Positions 36,338 through 45,059 of a stretch of 64,000 nt of DNA are shown piece after piece. Position 1 is the first letter of the stretch, and each line of letters opens with the position of its first letter. The notes below the pieces were generated by a model. The model saw only the letters and a list, made by a program, of their open reading frames with translations, was not told the origin of the DNA and ran no database searches. A program made the translations under genes and the position numbers. The DNA lies in assembly GCF_001509795.1 (NCBI RefSeq), contig NZ_LLZN01000063.1, positions 62,001 through 126,000 of the forward strand, given 5' to 3'. Source of the DNA: Streptomyces sp. NRRL WC-3605 (lineage in GTDB: Bacteria; Actinomycetota; Actinomycetes; Streptomycetales; Streptomycetaceae).

Positions 36338-37096
36338 TCAGCGGACCTCGGTGATCTCCGGTCCGCGCTGGAGCTGGCCCATGCCGCCGGAGAAGCGGGA
36401 ACCCGCCTCCTCCTGCTGGACGCCTTCGGCGACCATCTGGGCGTCGTCGGGCAGCTTGAGGACGATCGGGTCGCGCGGGGCCATCGGGCCCTCGCCGCGG
36501 ACCACGACCGTGTCCCGGAAGATCTGCTCGAGCAGGCCGGCCGCCTGCGGCTGCACCGCGCCCTGGCCCGAGATCACCCCGCGCAGGAACCAGCGGGGGC
36601 CGTCCACACCGACGAACCGCACGACCTGGAAACCGCCCGTGCCGTCCGGCAGCTGCACCGGCACCTGGGCCCGCAGCTCCCAGCCGAGCGGGCCCTCGAC
36701 CTCGTCGACGATGCCACCCTGCTGGGTGATGCCCGAGCCGATCTCCTCGCGCACCTCGCCCCAGATGCCCTCGCGCTTGGGGGCGGCGAAGCCCTGGAGC
36801 TGGATGGCGCTGTCGCGCAGCACGACGGTCGCCGCGACGATGGCGTCGCCCGCGACCTCCACGCGCAGTTCCATGCCGTCGACGCCCGGTACGAACAGGC
36901 CGCCCAGGTCCACTCGGCCCTCGCCGGGGTCCCTCACCTCGGAGCTGTCCCACGGCCCGTCGGGACGCGGTCCCGGCTCGAGCCGTACGCGCTCGCGCGT
37001 GCCGTCGTCGTCCGCGTCGGTGTCGATGTCGACGACCTGCTCGGGCTCGCCGGCCGCGTCCTCGGCGGCACCCTTCTTCTTGCGACGTCCGAACAC
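36338..37096 (-). CDS. DUF3710 protein, 252 aa
   Basis: The basic start FGRRKKKG leads into an acidic disordered stretch (VVDIDTDADDDGTRER). Residues about 55-235 form the conserved DUF3710 domain: VDLGGLFVPGVDGMELRVEV, IQLQGFAAPKREGIWGEVRE, PRWFLRGVISGQGAVQPQAA and FRDTVVVRGEGPMAPRDPIV. The function is unknown. In actinobacteria it is almost always next to dut, as here. The start is the GTG at 37096, set by an AAGGA eight bases upstream, and it leaves a single base between the dut stop and this start. There is no membrane segment. It is the last gene of a tight three-gene operon. Confidence 0.9.
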   Translation of the reverse strand: MFGRRKKKGAAEDAAGEPEQVVDIDTDADDDGTRERVRLEPGPRPDGPWDSSEVRDPGEGRVDLGGLFVPGVDGMELRVEVAGDAIVAATVVLRDSAIQLQGFAAPKREGIWGEVREEIGSGITQQGGIVDEVEGPLGWELRAQVPVQLPDGTGGFQVVRFVGVDGPRWFLRGVISGQGAVQPQAAGLLEQIFRDTVVVRGEGPMAPRDPIVLKLPDDAQMVAEGVQQEEAGSRFSGGMGQLQRGPEITEVR

Positions 37097-37097
37097 G

Positions 37098-37658
37098 TCA
37101 CTGTCCTTCCCGGTCGGATACGACCGAAGCGTATCGATTCCCACCCGTAGCGCCGCCAACGGCGGCCCCATCGCCTGTATCGCTTGTGGCGCTTTCGCCG
37201 CCCACCTCGGCATGACCGCCGGTGGACCCGAAGCCCCCCTCGGCCCGTGCCGAATCGGGAAGCTCCGCGACCTCCTGGAAGCGAACCCTCTCGACCTGCT
37301 GGACAACCAGTTGGGCAATCCGGTCGAAGCGCTCGAACCGCACGGACTCGCGCGGGTCGAGATTCACCACGATCACCTTGATCTCCCCACGGTACCCGGC
37401 ATCAACCGTCCCCGGGGCATTCACGAGGGCGACACCGAGGCGGGCGGCCAGCCCGGAGCGGGGGTGCACGAACGCCGCGTACCCCTTGGGCAGGGCGATG
37501 GACACCCCGGTGGGCAGCACGGCCCGCTCCCCCGGCTTCAGCTCGCGGCCTTCCGTGGTCCGCAGGTCGGCGCCCGCGTCCCCGGGGTGCGCATACGCCG
37601 GAAGCGGTACGTCCGGATCGACGCGCCGGATGAGGACGTCCAGGGGGGCGCGGCTCAC
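37098..37658 (-). CDS. dut: dUTP diphosphatase (dUTPase), 186 aa
   Basis: dUTPase hydrolyses dUTP to dUMP and PPi, keeping uracil out of DNA. All five trimeric-dUTPase motifs are visible: HPGDAGADL (motif 1, about 22-30), PRSGLAARLGV (motif 2), NAPGTVDAGYRGEIKV (motif 3, with the catalytic Asp and the base-selecting Tyr), RFDRIAQLVVQ (motif 4) and the C-terminal RAEGGFGSTGGH arm (motif 5). A 35-residue tail after motif 5 is Gly/Thr/Ala-rich and probably disordered; it is longer than usual. The GTG at 37658 has a GAGG Shine-Dalgarno inside the thioesterase gene and overlaps that gene's stop by four bases. Confidence 0.95.
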   Translation of the reverse strand: MSRAPLDVLIRRVDPDVPLPAYAHPGDAGADLRTTEGRELKPGERAVLPTGVSIALPKGYAAFVHPRSGLAARLGVALVNAPGTVDAGYRGEIKVIVVNLDPRESVRFERFDRIAQLVVQQVERVRFQEVAELPDSARAEGGFGSTGGHAEVGGESATSDTGDGAAVGGATGGNRYASVVSDREGQ

Positions 37659-38239
37659 GGGTTCACCTCGAAGGCGCGGGCCCGGCGCACCTGGTCCGGG
37701 TCGTTCATGGCCGCCTGGATCTCCTCCTGGCGTCCGTTGTCGATGAAGTGGTCGACCTTCACCTCGATGAAGAGGGCGTCCGCGCGGACCGCCACGGGGC
37801 CGCCGGGGCCGCCGATCCGCCCGGTGGCGGTGGAGTAGATCTTGCGGCCCGCGACCGCCGTCACCTCCGCCTCCAGGTGCAGGACCGTGCCGACCGGGAC
37901 CGGCCGCACGAAGTCGGTCTCCAGACGTCCGGTCACGGCGATCGTGCGCAGCAGCCAGTTCAGCGAGCCGAGGGTCTCGTCGAGCGCGGTGGCGAGGACG
38001 CCGCCGTGCGCGAGGCCGGGGGCGCCCTGGTGGGCGGGCTGCACGGTGAACTCGGCGGTGATGCTGACGCCGTCCCCCGCCCGTGCCTCCAGATGCAGTC
38101 CGTGCGGCTGCTCGCCGCCGCAGCCGAAACACTCGCCGTAGTGCGCGCCCAGGAGCTCGCCGGGCGCGGGAGCCTCCGGGTGCCGTACGGGTTCCACGGC
38201 GTCGGCCGGAGGCTGAAGAGCTGGGGAAGTACCTCTCAC
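37655..38239 (-). CDS. PaaI-type hotdog thioesterase, 194 aa
   Basis: A hotdog-fold acyl-CoA thioesterase. The N-terminal segment has CFGCGGEQPHGLHLEARAGD, a Cys pair seen in this actinobacterial subgroup. The core has APGLAHGGVLATALDETLGS (about 97-116), where the His-Gly-Gly and Asp/Glu form the active site, then RTIAVTGRLETDFVRPVPVG and KIYSTATGRI. The substrate is unknown. I placed the start at GTG 38239 (VRGTSPALQPP), with AAGG eight bases upstream; the open frame is longer but its upstream part is Arg/Ser-rich and divergent from homologues. It is the first gene of the operon with dut and DUF3710. Confidence 0.82.
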   Translation of the reverse strand: MRGTSPALQPPADAVEPVRHPEAPAPGELLGAHYGECFGCGGEQPHGLHLEARAGDGVSITAEFTVQPAHQGAPGLAHGGVLATALDETLGSLNWLLRTIAVTGRLETDFVRPVPVGTVLHLEAEVTAVAGRKIYSTATGRIGGPGGPVAVRADALFIEVKVDHFIDNGRQEEIQAAMNDPDQVRRARAFEVNP

Positions 38240-38297
38240 AGGCGCAGACCTTACCCGCGCGTCGGCCGAGTCCCGACACCGTGCCAAGCTTGGATCC

Positions 38298-38759
38298 ATG
38301 CAGCTCTCCGCCACCCCGTACGAAGAACGTCTCACCGCCCCACGCTCGTGGTGGCTGGTCTCGTTCCTGGTGGGGCTCTCCCTGGCCCTGATCCTGCTGC
38401 CGTTCGGCACCCTGCCGATGCTCGTCGGCCTGGCCGGCGGCACCGCCGCGGCGGCGGTCGTCGCCAGCTCCTACGGCTCGGTCCGCATCCGGGTGGTGGG
38501 CGACGCGCTGATCGCGGGCGACGCCCGGATCCCGGTACGGGCGCTCGGCGAGGCGCAGATCCTGGACCGCGAGGAGGCGCGCGCCTGGCGGACGTACAAG
38601 GCCGACACCCGCGCCTTCCTGCTGCTGCGGGCCTACATCCCGACGGCCCTGCGCGTCGAGGTCACCGACCCCGAGGACCCGACGCCGTACCTGTACCTGT
38701 CGACGCGGGAGCCGGAGCGGCTGGCGGACGCGATCCGGACGGCACGGGCCGCGGCCTAG
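38298..38759 (+). CDS. DUF3093 membrane protein, 153 aa
   Basis: Two closely spaced membrane helices near the N-terminus (WWLVSFLVGLSLALILLPF and MLVGLAGGTAAAAVVASSY) are followed by a small beta-rich cytoplasmic domain. That domain has IRVVGDALIAGDARIPVRAL, the conserved EARAWRTYKADTRAFLLLRA and a final PYLYLSTREPERLADAI. This order is the DUF3093 signature of actinobacteria. It resembles bacterial PH-like domains on a membrane anchor; the function is unknown. It starts at ATG 38298 and is transcribed divergently from the thioesterase operon, 58 bases away. Confidence 0.9.
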   Translation: MQLSATPYEERLTAPRSWWLVSFLVGLSLALILLPFGTLPMLVGLAGGTAAAAVVASSYGSVRIRVVGDALIAGDARIPVRALGEAQILDREEARAWRTYKADTRAFLLLRAYIPTALRVEVTDPEDPTPYLYLSTREPERLADAIRTARAAA

Positions 38760-38808
38760 ATTTTGCCTCCGGGAGGCGGAAGTTTGACCGGCCGGCCGCG
38801 CCGGGGGC

Positions 38809-39726
38809 TCAGGCCGGGCCGCCCAGCCCCTTGTGGCCGCGCTCGGGCAGGATCTCGTCCAGGTCGAGGGGCTGCTCCGGCCGCTCCAGCGGCGGCAGTT
38901 GCGGCAACTCCTCCCAGGGCACCCGGACCTTGCGCAGGTCGGCGCGGATGCGTGCCGCGAGCTTTCTGGTGTCCCGGCGGTTCATGACCGCGCCCACGGC
39001 GGCGCCGACCATGAAGGGCATCAGGTTCGGCAGGTTGCGCACCATGCGCTTCATGATCTGCTGACGCAGTTCGCGTTTCATCTGGCCGCCCAGCGCCGCG
39101 TTGATCGTGACGGGCTTGAGGGGGTCGATGCCGCGTTCCTCGGTCCACGAGGACAGATAGGCGGTGCTGCGCTCCCGGAGGCCGCCGGGCGGGCGTACGC
39201 CGTACACCTCGTGCAGTTCGGCGATCAGTTTCAGTTCGATGGCGGCCACGCCGGTGATCTCGGCGGCCAGTTCGGTGGGCATCGCGGGCGGCACCGGGAG
39301 CATCGCCGCGGCACCGACGCCGGCCCCGACCGTGGAACTGGCGTTCGCGGCGCCCGCCACGAGCTTGTCCGCGAGCTGCTCGGGGCCGAGGCCCGGGAAC
39401 TGGCGGCGCAGTGTCGCGAGGTCGCGTACGGGGATGCGCGGGGCGTACTCGATGAGGCGGTCGGCGAGGTATCCGATGCCGGCTCGGGCGCGGCTGCCGC
39501 CCTTGCGGACGCCTTGCGCGGCCCTTTCCCGCATCACCGCCGCCCGGCGCCGGGTCGCGGAAGCCCGCACCGGGTCGGGCACAGCAGGGGCGGGCGCCGG
39601 ATCGAGCGAGGCTCCCTGGTCGGGTGAGCCCCGCTCGCCGTCACGCGCGCCGTGCGGGCCGTCGGACGGCCCGGGGTCCGCTCCCCGCAGGAAGCGGCGC
39701 TTCCGAGGAGGGGTCGAGCCGGTCAT
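38809..39726 (-). CDS. Conserved hypothetical protein, EcsC-like features, 305 aa
   Basis: The N-terminal 60 residues are basic and disordered. After that come helices with alternating hydrophobic stretches: SSTVGAGVGAAAMLPVPPAM, MPTELAAEITGVAAIELKLI, and NLPNLMPFMVGAAVGAVMNR. The Pro-rich LPVPPAMPTELAAEI..ELKLIAELHEVYG pattern resembles EcsC-family proteins, in which short hydrophobic hairpins lead into a helix. I would not go further than that. The C-terminus ends with acidic LDLDEILPERGHKG. It lies upstream of nothing obvious and converges on the DUF3093 gene; a weak hairpin (GCCTCCGGGAGGC, about 38765) lies between them. The function is unknown. Confidence 0.75.
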   Translation of the reverse strand: MTGSTPPRKRRFLRGADPGPSDGPHGARDGERGSPDQGASLDPAPAPAVPDPVRASATRRRAAVMRERAAQGVRKGGSRARAGIGYLADRLIEYAPRIPVRDLATLRRQFPGLGPEQLADKLVAGAANASSTVGAGVGAAAMLPVPPAMPTELAAEITGVAAIELKLIAELHEVYGVRPPGGLRERSTAYLSSWTEERGIDPLKPVTINAALGGQMKRELRQQIMKRMVRNLPNLMPFMVGAAVGAVMNRRDTRKLAARIRADLRKVRVPWEELPQLPPLERPEQPLDLDEILPERGHKGLGGPA

Positions 39727-39739
39727 GCCCGACCCGTCC

Positions 39740-40036
39740 TCAGTCGCAGTCGCGGCAGATCGGCTGGCCGTTCTTCTCGCGGGCCAACTGGCTGCGGTGG
39801 TGGACCAGGAAGCAGCTCATGCAGGTGAACTCGTCCTGCTGCTTGGGCAGGACCCGGACGGCCAGCTCCTCGTTCGAGAGGTCCGCTCCGGGAAGCTCCA
39901 GGCCTTCCGCGGCCTCGAACTCGTCGACGTCCACTGCGGAGGTCGACTTGTCGTTACGCCTGGCCTTGAGCTCTTCAAGGCTGTCCGAATCGACGTCGTC
40001 GTCGGTCTTGCGTGGGGTGTCGTAATCCGTTGCCAT
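39740..40036 (-). CDS. DUF4193 zinc-ribbon-like protein, 98 aa
   Basis: A short acidic protein with the DUF4193 pattern: MATDYDTPRKTDDDVDSDSL, a charged middle, then VLPKQQDEFTCMSCFLVHHR and NGQPICRDCD at the very end. The CMSC and CRDC pairs make a four-Cys zinc site. The family is restricted to actinobacteria and its function is unknown. An RNA-polymerase-associated or other regulatory role is sometimes guessed and is not supported here. ATG 40036 has a perfect GGGGGAG Shine-Dalgarno. The gene has its own promoter in the 400-base region to its right. Confidence 0.92.
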   Translation of the reverse strand: MATDYDTPRKTDDDVDSDSLEELKARRNDKSTSAVDVDEFEAAEGLELPGADLSNEELAVRVLPKQQDEFTCMSCFLVHHRSQLAREKNGQPICRDCD

Positions 40037-40450
40037 GTCGCTCTCCCCCTCTGGGTGTCTGCGGTGTCTCCAGCGCACGTAACGCGTGAGAGGCCGGACT
40101 TGTGCCCGACCCGAGGCGGAGATTTTGCCTCACATCAAGGTCTGTTACTCAATCGACACCCAACCGGACTCCTCAAGAGTGATCGGCTTGGATGGCGAAC
40201 GGGACCGTACACGGTCCGATTGCCGCTGTTCAAAGGCATCTCACCGTGTACTTCCCGTGATCAGGACCCCCGAAAACCCGGATTTTCCCGGCTTTCCGAC
40301 CGGTCACATGATCACGGACAGTAGATGGCCGGAAAACCGTCCTTGTGATCGATCACACACGGGTTCCCTTCCGGGGCGGTGTGAAAATTCCGCGCAAAGC
40401 GAACAAGCCCACGGAGTGCCGTGTGTCGGCCCGTGTCGGTGCACATGCTC
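40037..40450. other. Intergenic region between the DUF4193 and cutS genes
   Basis: About 410 bases with lower GC than the flanking genes. It holds the DUF4193 promoter (leftward) and the region downstream of cutS. TGTGATCGATCACA at about 40344-40357 is a 14-base palindrome of the CRP/FNR type. I see no gene. Confidence 0.5.
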
Positions 40451-41710
40451 TCAGACCGGGAAGGTCACCCGCATCACGAGACCACCTCCCTCCCTTGGCT
40501 CCGCCGCGATGTGCCCGCCGTGGGCCCGGGCCACGGACCGCACGATGGACAGCCCGAGGCCCACGCCCTTGTCGCTGCCGGTGCGCTCGGTGCGCAGCCG
40601 CCGGAAGGGCTCGAAGAGGTTGTCGATCTCGTACGCCGGCACCACCGGCCCGGTGTTCGTCACGACGAGCACCGCCTGCCCGTGCCGGACCTCGGTGGCG
40701 ACCTCCACCCAGCCGCCCTCCGGCACGTTGTACCGGACGGCGTTCTGCACCAGGTTCAGCGCGATCCGCTCCAGCAGCACGCCGTTGCCCTGTATGACCG
40801 CGGGTCTGTGCTCGCCGCGGATCGTCACGCCCTTGGCGTCGGCCTCCGCGCGGACCTGGTCGACGGCCTGCTCGGCCACCTCCGCGAGGTCCACCGGCTT
40901 GCGCTCGACGATCTGGTTCTCGCTGCGGGCGAGCAGGAGCAGGCCCTCCACGAGCTGTTCGCTGCGCTCGTTGGTGGCCAGCAGCGTCTTGCCGAGCTGC
41001 TGGAGCTCCACGGGCGCGCCCGGGTCGGAGAGGTGAACCTCCAGGAGGGTCCGGTTGATCGCCAGCGGGGTGCGCAGCTCGTGCGAGGCGTTGCCGACGA
41101 AGCGTTGCTGGGCCGTGAAGGCCCGCTGGAGCCGCTCCAGCATCTCGTCGAAGGTGTCGGCGAGCTCCTTCAGCTCGTCGTCCGGTCCGTCCAGCTCGAT
41201 ACGGCGGGACAGGTCCGAGCCGGCCACCGCGCGGGCGGTGCGCGTGATCCGGCCGAGCGGCGAGAGCACGCGGCCGGCCATCGCGTAGCCGAACGCGAAG
41301 GCGATCACGGCGAGGCCGAGCAGGGCCAGCAGCGAGCGGCTGAGGAGGTTGTCCAGGGCGGCCTTGCGCTCGTGGTCCATGCACGCGTTGATCGCGTCGT
41401 TGAACTCGGCGAGCGACAGGTCGCCGGACGAGTTGAGCGACGAGATCCCCGGGCAGTTGTTGCTGGTGATCTTGAGGCCCTGGAACTGGACGATCTTGAA
41501 CAGTGGTTCGTTGCCCGTGCGCAGCGCCTGGGCGGCCAGCAGATAGATGATCGACAGCAGCAGGATGCCGGCGATCAGGAACATGCCGCCGTACAGCAGG
41601 GTGAGCCGTATGCGGATCGTCGGGCGCAGCCACGGGAAGGGCTGGTCCGGCTTGCGCGGGTCCCACGTCGGCTTGGGTGGCGCGGCGGGCGGTGCGGGTG
41701 TCGCTGCCAT
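40451..41710 (-). CDS. cutS: Sensor histidine kinase CutS, 419 aa
   Basis: Two membrane helices (about 34-60 and 124-146) enclose an extracellular loop with two Cys (C86 and C110), a HAMP domain (about 147-198), a HisKA domain with the phosphorylated His in NASHELRTPLA (H210), and an ATPase domain with N-box LVQNAVRYN and G-box GSDKGVGLGLSIVRSV. Size, order and the paired extracytoplasmic Cys fit CutS of the CutRS system, which responds to extracytoplasmic redox or secretion stress. The Cys pair is the presumed sensor. The gene begins six bases after cutR. The position next to hemH, an inositol phosphatase gene and sepH is the same as in S. coelicolor, as I recall. Confidence 0.85.
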   Translation of the reverse strand: MAATPAPPAAPPKPTWDPRKPDQPFPWLRPTIRIRLTLLYGGMFLIAGILLLSIIYLLAAQALRTGNEPLFKIVQFQGLKITSNNCPGISSLNSSGDLSLAEFNDAINACMDHERKAALDNLLSRSLLALLGLAVIAFAFGYAMAGRVLSPLGRITRTARAVAGSDLSRRIELDGPDDELKELADTFDEMLERLQRAFTAQQRFVGNASHELRTPLAINRTLLEVHLSDPGAPVELQQLGKTLLATNERSEQLVEGLLLLARSENQIVERKPVDLAEVAEQAVDQVRAEADAKGVTIRGEHRPAVIQGNGVLLERIALNLVQNAVRYNVPEGGWVEVATEVRHGQAVLVVTNTGPVVPAYEIDNLFEPFRRLRTERTGSDKGVGLGLSIVRSVARAHGGHIAAEPREGGGLVMRVTFPV

Positions 41711-41716
41711 CGCCGG

Positions 41717-42370
41717 TCAGATCCGGTAGCCGGAGCCGGGCACGGTGACGATCACCGGCGGCTCACCGAGTTTGCGGCGCAGGGTCATGACGGTCACGCG
41801 CACCACGTTCGTGAACGGGTCGGTGTTCTCGTCCCACGCCTTCTCCAGCAGTTGCTCGGCGGAGACGACGGCTCCCTCGCTGCGCATCAGCACCTCCAGG
41901 ACGGCGAACTCCTTCGGGGCGAGCTGCACCTCCTTGCCGTCGCGGAAGACCTCGCGGCGGTTGGGGTCCAGCTTGATGCCGGCGCGCTCCAGGACGGGCG
42001 GCAGCGGCACGCTGGTGCGGCGGCCCAGGGCACGGACGCGTGCGATCAGCTCGCTGAAGGCGAAGGGTTTGGGAAGGTAGTCGTCGGCGCCGATCTCCAG
42101 GCCCTCGACCCGGTCGCTGACGTCGCCGGAGGCCGTGAGCATCAGCACGCGCGTGGGCATGCCGAGTTCGACGATCTTGCGGCAGACGTCGTCGCCGTGC
42201 ACCAGGGGGAGGTCGCGGTCGAGGACGACCACGTCGTAGTCGTTGACGCCGATGCGCTCCAGGGCGGCCGCACCGTCGTACACGACGTCGACGGCCATGG
42301 CCTCCCGGCGCAGTCCGGTGGCCACCGCATCGGCGAGCAGTTGCTCGTCCTCGACGACGAGTACGCGCAC
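41717..42370 (-). CDS. cutR: Response regulator CutR, 217 aa
   Basis: An OmpR/PhoB-type regulator: the receiver domain (1-120) has the acidic pocket VVEDEQ, the phosphorylated Asp in VVVLDRDLP (D51), Thr and Lys in LTASGD and DYLPKPF. The winged-helix domain (about 130-217) ends with VRVTVMTLRRKLGEPPVIVT and the GSGYRI terminus. The length equals CutR of Streptomyces lividans as I recall. GTG 42370 has GGAAGGA seven bases upstream. It is the first gene of the cutRS operon and lies beyond a 430-base region that must hold its promoter. Confidence 0.88.
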   Translation of the reverse strand: MRVLVVEDEQLLADAVATGLRREAMAVDVVYDGAAALERIGVNDYDVVVLDRDLPLVHGDDVCRKIVELGMPTRVLMLTASGDVSDRVEGLEIGADDYLPKPFAFSELIARVRALGRRTSVPLPPVLERAGIKLDPNRREVFRDGKEVQLAPKEFAVLEVLMRSEGAVVSAEQLLEKAWDENTDPFTNVVRVTVMTLRRKLGEPPVIVTVPGSGYRI

Positions 42371-42804
42371 GTCGCTTGTCCTTCCTGTGTCCACCCGCGT
42401 AGCGCGCGGCGGCGCGCGCGGGCAGGGGTGTGGTCGGGTCCGTAGGCCTCCATCCTGCCCTTTTCGGCCATAAGTCGGCGGTAAGACGGGTGCGGGGCGA
42501 CGGGGGCCGGCGCGAGACCAGGGAAGACGGGGCACCGGCGCGGGAATGCCAGATTTTTCGCGCGGGTTGAGGTTTCCGAGAAAGACGGCAGGGGGAGGAC
42601 GGCATGTACACCCCGCGATCACGCTCTGCTTGTGCCGCACCACGTGCGGTACGGGATGATCCGCTTCCGCAGAGTGGTGGTGGGTGTCCGGCACCGTCGC
42701 CGCCCGGCTCGGGCAGCGCTGGGCATCTACTGGAGACGTGATCGCCCCTTCCGACGGCACACCCCCGTGCCACCGACCCACGACCCAGGACGAGGGGGCG
42801 CAGC
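42371..42804. other. Intergenic region upstream of cutR
   Basis: About 430 bases between cutR and a divergent small gene. A repeated CGCGCGGCGGCGCGCGCGGG stretch lies at about 42402-42422. A palindromic GCACCACGTGCGG (about 42635-42647) lies in the middle. The bulk should hold the cutRS promoter (leftward) and the small gene's promoter (rightward). No other gene is recognised. Confidence 0.4.
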
Positions 42805-42978
42805 ATGGACGCTTTCACCGCAGGACTTCTGCAGCGCATAAAGGCGACCGAGTCCGACCTGACGCGGGCTCGCGACGAGGGCGACGAGTTCCTCGTCGAG
42901 GTCGAGCAGGGAGAGCTCGACGACCTGCGCCGCCTCGCGGCCGAGCACGGCGTCGAGGTCGGCGTGACCACGGTCTGA
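42805..42978 (+). CDS. Conserved small protein, 57 aa
   Basis: The product MDAFTAGLLQRIKATESDLT continues with an acidic helix (ARDEGDEFLVEVEQGELDDL) and ends RRLAAEHGVEVGVTTV. It is a helical protein without Cys or a membrane segment, of a kind conserved near cutRS in Streptomyces as I remember. The function is unknown. The ATG at 42805 is preceded by GAGGGGG at a good distance, and a strong terminator follows 13 bases after the stop. Both make it a real gene despite its size. Confidence 0.75.
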   Translation: MDAFTAGLLQRIKATESDLTRARDEGDEFLVEVEQGELDDLRRLAAEHGVEVGVTTV

Positions 42979-42991
42979 CCGCCTCGGCACA

Positions 42992-43026
42992 CGAGGGCCC
43001 CGGTGAATCCAGCACCGGGGCCCTCG
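42992..43026. terminator. Bidirectional hairpin terminator
   Basis: A 14-bp perfect stem: CGAGGGCCCCGGTG (42992-43005) with CACCGGGGCCCTCG (43013-43026), with a seven-base loop. It lies between the convergent small-protein and inositol-phosphatase genes. Confidence 0.9.
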
Positions 43027-43040
43027 CGCGTGCGGGCGGC

Positions 43041-43856
43041 TCAGTCGTGCCAGGCGCCGAAGTCCTCCAGGAGCCGCTGGAGGGGCTCGAAGACGCCGGG
43101 TGTGGCCGCCACCGTCAGATCCCGTGAGGGGCGCTCACCGGGGCGGCCACCGGTCACCGCGCCCGCCTCCCGGGCGATGAGGTCCCCCGCCGCGACGTCC
43201 CAGGCGTTCAGCCCGCGCTCGTAGTAGCCGTCCAGGCGGCCCGCCGCGAGATCGCACAGGTCGATCGCGGCCGAGCCCGAGCGCCGGATGTCCCGCAGCA
43301 GCGGGATCAGGCGCCGGGCCACCTCGGCCTGATGGGTGCGGACCTCGCTGACGTAGTTGAATCCGGTCGACACCAGCGCCTGCTCCAGGGGAGCCGTGGG
43401 ACGGCAGGTGAGCCGGCGCTCGCCCTCCCAGGGGCCCGTCGCCCAGGCTCCCCCGCCGCGCACCGCGTGGTACGTCTCGCCGCGCATGGGCGCCGCGACC
43501 ACCCCGGCGACCGTCTCGCCGTCCTGCTCGGCGGCGATGGAGACCGACCAGGTCGGCAGGCCGTAGAGGTAGTTGACCGTGCCGTCCAGGGGGTCGATGA
43601 CCCAGCGGATGCCGCTGGTGCCCTCCGTGGCGGCGCCCTCCTCGCCGAGGAAGCCGTCCTGCGGGCGGTGGCCGGAGATCACGTCGGTGATCAGCTTCTC
43701 GGCCGCGATGTCCATCTCGGTGACCACGTCGATCGGGCTGGACTTGGTCGCCGCGACGGCGAGGTCGGCCGGGCGCCCGTCGCGCAGCAGGTCACCGGCG
43801 CGGCGGGCGGCCTCGCGGGCCAGGGCGAGCAGGTCCGAGGGCTGGACGTCGGTCAC
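43041..43856 (-). CDS. Inositol monophosphatase family protein, 271 aa
   Basis: An Mg-dependent, Li-sensitive-type phosphatase. The metal residues are in VVTEMDIAAE (about 44-53), FLGEEGA (Glu), WVIDPLDGTVNYLYGLP (about 87-103; the DPLDGT motif) and NAWDVAAGDLIAREAGA (about 216-232; WDxAAG). The substrate may be inositol-1-phosphate, fructose bisphosphate or another sugar phosphate. Start: a GAGGAG lies five bases before the GTG at 43856, whereas the ATG at 43868 would place that GAGGAG inside the gene, so I use the GTG. It follows the ferrochelatase gene eight bases later and is probably co-transcribed with it. Confidence 0.9.
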   Translation of the reverse strand: MTDVQPSDLLALAREAARRAGDLLRDGRPADLAVAATKSSPIDVVTEMDIAAEKLITDVISGHRPQDGFLGEEGAATEGTSGIRWVIDPLDGTVNYLYGLPTWSVSIAAEQDGETVAGVVAAPMRGETYHAVRGGGAWATGPWEGERRLTCRPTAPLEQALVSTGFNYVSEVRTHQAEVARRLIPLLRDIRRSGSAAIDLCDLAAGRLDGYYERGLNAWDVAAGDLIAREAGAVTGGRPGERPSRDLTVAATPGVFEPLQRLLEDFGAWHD

Positions 43857-43864
43857 GGGGCTCC

Positions 43865-44992
43865 TCATGCGTAGGGGCTGTCGGCACCGGCCGCGGCGGG
43901 CCTGGGGGTGCGGGCGGGGCAGCAGCCGGCAGGGCACAGATGGTGGCTCGGGCCGAGGGTGCCGAGGGCGCAGGGCCTGACCTCCGCGCCCCGCTCGACG
44001 GCCGCCCGCTCCAGGACGAGGTCGCGGATCGCGGCGGCGAAGCGCGGATCGTCGCCGACGGTGGCCGAGCGGCGCATCGGCAGGCCCAGCTCCTCCGCCT
44101 TGGCCCTCGCCTCGGTGTCCAGGTCGTACAGGACCTCCATGTGGTCGGAGACGAAGCCGATGGGCGCGATCACGACCGCGGGGACACCGGCCGCGTGCCG
44201 CTCCTCGAGGTGGTCGCAGATGTCGGGCTCAAGCCACGGGATGTGGGGGGCGCCGGAGCGGGACTGGTAGACGAGCTGCCACGGGTGGTCCCGGCCGGTG
44301 CGCTCGCGGACCGCCTCGGCGATCGTGCGGGCCACGTCCAGGTGCTGCGTGACGTACGCGCCGCCGTCGCCGTGCGACTCCACCGGGCCGGAGGTGTCGG
44401 CCGCCGACAGCGGGATCGAGTGGGTCGAGAAGGCGATGTGGGCGCCGGCCCGCACCCCCTCGGGCAGGTCGGCGAGGGACGCGACCACGCCGTCGATCAT
44501 GGGCTCCAGGAAGCCGGGGTGGTTGAAGTAGTGCCGCAGCTTGTCGATCCGCGGGAGCTCCGTGCCCTCCGCCTCCAGGGCGGCCAGCGCGTCGGCGAGG
44601 TTCTCGCGGTACTGGCGGCAGCCCGAGTAGGAGGCGTAGGCGCTGGTGGCGAGGACCAGGATGCGGCGGCGGCCGTCGGCGGCCATCTCGCGCAGGGTGT
44701 CCGTCAGGTACGGGGCCCAGTTGCGGTTGCCCCAGTAGACCGGCAGGTCCAGTCCGTGGTCGGCGAAGTCCTTGCGCAGGGCGTCCAGCAGGGCGCGGTT
44801 CTGGGCGTTGATGGGGCTCACGCCGCCGAACCCGAAGTAGTGCTCGCCGACCTCCTTCAGGCGTTCCCTGGGGATGCCCCGGCCGCGGGTGACGTTCTCC
44901 AGGAAGGGGATCACGTCGTCCGGGCCCTCGGGGCCGCCGAAGGAGAGCAGGAGCAGGGCGTCGTAAGGGCTGGCATCACGCGGATCTGGCAT
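43865..44992 (-). CDS. hemH: Ferrochelatase (coproporphyrin III type), 375 aa
   Basis: Inserts ferrous iron into the porphyrin in the last steps of heme synthesis. In actinobacteria the substrate is coproporphyrin III (CpfC). The N-terminal signature is [20 protein letters not shown]. The core has [33 protein letters not shown] and the metal-binding [20 protein letters not shown]. The second half has [20 protein letters not shown] and [15 protein letters not shown] with the catalytic His/Glu. Near the end, Cys residues in [20 protein letters not shown] are the 2Fe-2S ligands of actinobacterial ferrochelatases. A candidate iron box lies 68 bases before the start. It is likely the first gene of a pair with the inositol phosphatase gene. 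Confidence 0.93.
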   Translation of the reverse strand: MPDPRDASPYDALLLLSFGGPEGPDDVIPFLENVTRGRGIPRERLKEVGEHYFGFGGVSPINAQNRALLDALRKDFADHGLDLPVYWGNRNWAPYLTDTLREMAADGRRRILVLATSAYASYSGCRQYRENLADALAALEAEGTELPRIDKLRHYFNHPGFLEPMIDGVVASLADLPEGVRAGAHIAFSTHSIPLSAADTSGPVESHGDGGAYVTQHLDVARTIAEAVRERTGRDHPWQLVYQSRSGAPHIPWLEPDICDHLEERHAAGVPAVVIAPIGFVSDHMEVLYDLDTEARAKAEELGLPMRRSATVGDDPRFAAAIRDLVLERAAVERGAEVRPCALGTLGPSHHLCPAGCCPARTPRPAAAGADSPYA

Positions 44993-45059
44993 GGGGTCGA
45001 TCCTGTCATCCGGTACGGACAGCGGGGCAGCCGACCGGGTGCCCGGCTCAGCCGGACGA

